Below the pieces are notes generated by a model. It saw nothing but the letters and a program-made list of their open reading frames with translations, did not search any database and was not told the DNA's origin. The position numbers and the translations under genes are program-made. Positions 62,175-64,000 of a stretch of DNA of 64,000 nucleotides are shown piece after piece. The DNA is from Clytia hemisphaerica. Lineage: Eukaryota > Cnidaria > Hydrozoa > Leptothecata > Clytiidae. The stretch covers positions 124,001 through 188,000 of the forward strand of contig CACVBU010001312.1 of assembly GCA_902728285.1 (NCBI GenBank), read 5' to 3'. The first letter of the stretch is position 1. Every line of letters starts with the position of its first letter.

Positions 62175-62991
62175 AACAATTAGATATTCAATTTCTTCAA
62201 AACAACGCAAGAAACCAAAGAACGAAGAGGAAAGAGATGTGGCATTGAACTATATTGCAAATAAGATAAGACGAGCTAATGCAAGAACAAAGAGACGAAC
62301 TGGACTTTTATCTAAAATGGCCCAGCTGACATTAACTACAGGTGATAATGTTTATATTGAATTTTACCACGCTGACCTGGGAGGTATCCCAAAGATTTTT
62401 TCAACAACATTGGAAATATTAAACCAAAAAGCCACAGTAAAGTCTGCAATTTCAAACCTAACCATTCCATCAACACTAACTACAAATGTCAATCAGCTTA
62501 CAGCTCTGCTGACACCATCTACAGTATCTACACCTAGAACCTCTACATTGAGCCAAGCTTTGCTGACACCACCTACTGAAACATCTACAACGTCTCAATC
62601 TGAAGGATCTTCCATGGTAATTCAAGAGCAGCCAAGTCAAAACCATCAATCTGAATTTAATCGAATTTTACAAACATCTACTGATATTACCGAAGACACT
62701 ATTGACAACTTTCTCTTGGAGAACTCCCCATCATCTAACATTACAACTAGTCAAAAATATGACAGAAATACATGTCAAATTTGCAAGGCCCAATATGGAC
62801 AACCTGATGACATTGAATCACCATGGGTTGAATGCTCTAGTAGAAAGTGCAATTATAACATACACTTTTTGTGCATTGGCTTTGAATTTAAAAAGAGAAC
62901 CGAGGAACAAGAAAAATCCGATTTCAAATTCTATTGTCCTGTGCATAGAGAAACAAAACTATCTCAGGTTAGAAGAAAGCTGATAAAATGA
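62101..62991 (+). CDS. PHD-like finger protein (up to 296 aa)
   Basis: The N-terminal ~24 residues (MNTSWRVLLVFKNYG...) come from the right arm of a MITE, so the true start may be downstream, or the MITE may supply it. An acceptor-like aacaattag at 62175-62183 could begin an exon. Residues ~40-80 are basic (NKIRRANARTKRRTGLL). A Ser/Thr/Pro-rich linker with repeated LLTPST/LLTPPT follows. The C-terminus is PHD-like: CQICKAQYG, WVECSSRKC, NIHFLC, FYCPVH, giving C-x2-C, C-x4-C, H-x2-C, C-x2-H. PHD fingers read histone tails, but spacing here is atypical. Function unknown. Confidence 0.6.
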   Translation: MNTSWRVLLVFKNYGKFGQALKCLRTIRYSISSKQRKKPKNEEERDVALNYIANKIRRANARTKRRTGLLSKMAQLTLTTGDNVYIEFYHADLGGIPKIFSTTLEILNQKATVKSAISNLTIPSTLTTNVNQLTALLTPSTVSTPRTSTLSQALLTPPTETSTTSQSEGSSMVIQEQPSQNHQSEFNRILQTSTDITEDTIDNFLLENSPSSNITTSQKYDRNTCQICKAQYGQPDDIESPWVECSSRKCNYNIHFLCIGFEFKKRTEEQEKSDFKFYCPVHRETKLSQVRRKLIK

Positions 62992-63047
62992 AATGACCTG
63001 TGTAAGGGAACCAGATAATGTGTATGTGTATGACCAAAATGCAATAA
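62992..63047 (+). pseudogene. Duplicated fragment of the HIRAN exon
   Basis: About 50 bases (aatgacctgtgtaagggaac ... caaaatgcaataaag) repeat 60127-60176 almost exactly, with a 6-base insertion tgtgta. It directly follows the PHD-like stop codon. Confidence 0.88.
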
Positions 63048-63454
63048 AGTAGTATAAAATAGTATGTTTTACATTATATGCATTTAGTATAAAGTATATG
63101 TTGACCTATAAGCTAGATTTTCTTAAGTGTTGCAACTTTGAAACTCTAAGGTTAAGATTGAAACACATGTCTCAATAAAAATTAAAATCTCCTAATAAAA
63201 GGGTATCTTTTGTTGTGCCTAATCAATTCTTTCTTTAAAGTATAATGATACTTATCTAGAATTGGATTTCCCAGAGGGTTCCTACAAAAGTGAAAATGTA
63301 TCTAAATTAAAAAATCAACTAGAATATACTAATCTTCCTCATCAGAAGAGTCTACAATAATGTCAGGAGGTAAAATTTCATCAGGTAAAATAGCACCAAT
63401 TCTGATGTTTTGAAGGGGAATTCCCTGTTTATAAGCTTCCCAGTAGGAAAGACG

Positions 63455-64000
63455 TTACTTTTTCAAAGTTGACGAGAAATTCAAAAACTGTTCATTCAAC
63501 ACTTCACCATGTATGTTAAAAGCTGCAAACTTATCTTTATGCTCTAAAAATCCTGAGTGTCTCAATACTGCTCGCCATTCCAATATTTCCTCGCTAAGCA
63601 AGATAATTCGAGACACAGTTTCTTGTTTCACATTAAAAAAAGATGACATATTTTCGTAAATTTCATCAAACTTATCCACAGATCGAGAAATTTTCTGCCA
63701 AGTTTCATTTTTCACAGGACCTTTTGGTGATAACATCTTTTGGCGTTTAATCTTTTGCTCAAGTAAAAAATCACCACCTTGATTTCTACCAGGGTTTTCA
63801 GAGATTGAAAAGGTTAGATTTTTATCGCGTTGTTTTCTGATGGCTTCAGGATATTTGACTTTGTTGCATAGGTCGCGATATTCGATTTCCTGATAAATTG
63901 GATGGTTAAATGCGTAGAAAAAATTCAAAAACGAGTACCGACCAGCATCACTTATGTCAACATCATTGTTGCGATCACCGACTCTTTGTACATATATTGC
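63455..64000 (-). CDS. DUF6589-type protein, C-terminal part (runs off the window)
   Basis: On the - strand the frame is open from the window edge (IYVQRVGDRNNDVDISDAGR) to a stop at 63455. It contains NFFYAFNHPIYQEIEYRDL, GGDFLLEQKIKRQK and a NETWQKISRSVDKFDEI segment, matching the C-terminus of DUF6589 proteins, which are common in invertebrates and are often linked to mobile elements. The Met at 63928 is internal. A related scrap is at 56708. Confidence 0.6.
   Translation of the reverse strand, partial: AIYVQRVGDRNNDVDISDAGRYSFLNFFYAFNHPIYQEIEYRDLCNKVKYPEAIRKQRDKNLTFSISENPGRNQGGDFLLEQKIKRQKMLSPKGPVKNETWQKISRSVDKFDEIYENMSSFFNVKQETVSRIILLSEEILEWRAVLRHSGFLEHKDKFAAFNIHGEVLNEQFLNFSSTLKK

Overview
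This is an AT-rich window from an animal nuclear genome. Genes have many short exons with GT-AG introns, and no bacterial-style gene packing is seen. The mix of element types (P-element-like transposase, DIRS-type and Penelope-like remnants, CR1/Jockey-like LINEs, DUF6589-type ORFs, many foldback MITEs) suggests an early-branching metazoan. A cnidarian, perhaps a hydrozoan, is my best guess, but the species cannot be fixed from sequence alone.

Region 1 (1-20.5 kb): a head-to-tail array of four related type I membrane receptor genes on the + strand. Gene A (1-2464) is cut by the window edge and shows only its membrane exon and tail. Gene B (3896-7611), gene C (10065-14155) and gene D (16056-20484) are complete. 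I assembled their exons by hand. Splice phases agree across the array (1-0-1-2, with a small juxtamembrane exon in A and B), and each joined reading frame is an exact multiple of three: 476, 539 and 780 residues. Each protein has a signal peptide, an ectodomain with six conserved cysteines spread over three exons (possibly a diverged Ig-like fold), a stalk, one membrane helix, and a long tail full of tyrosine motifs that ends in a conserved LYxxV motif. In gene D the stalk has grown into a mucin-like array of 7-residue repeats. The layout recalls innate immune or allorecognition receptors of the Hydractinia Alr type, but that is a hypothesis from architecture.

Region 2 (20.5-34.5 kb): foldback elements, then a multi-exon P-element/THAP9-like transposase gene (27255-32344). 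Its N-terminus carries paired CxxC zinc-binding motifs instead of an obvious THAP domain. Its central catalytic exons are missing and replaced by an error-rich ~0.9 kb copy of its own 5' part, which may be a misassembly.

Region 3 (34.5-45 kb): a two-exon C2H2 zinc-finger gene on the - strand (36346-34528), a nearly full-length CR1/Jockey-like LINE upstream of it, several MITEs with readable target-site duplications (a mariner-like MITE flanked by TA; 9-bp duplications elsewhere), and a PHD-like remnant.

Region 4 (45-56 kb): retroelement debris. It holds a LINE split by a putative LTR element, a Penelope-like RT remnant, DIRS-type gag/RT and tyrosine-recombinase remnants, an 872-bp element with a 9-bp target-site duplication, and a second 5'-truncated LINE.

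Region 5 (56-64 kb): a HIRAN-domain gene (59941-60450), a PHD-like ORF (62101-62991) whose start lies inside a 685-bp palindromic MITE, and a DUF6589-type ORF running off the right edge on the - strand. Apart from the receptor array, most of the window is mobile-element sequence.
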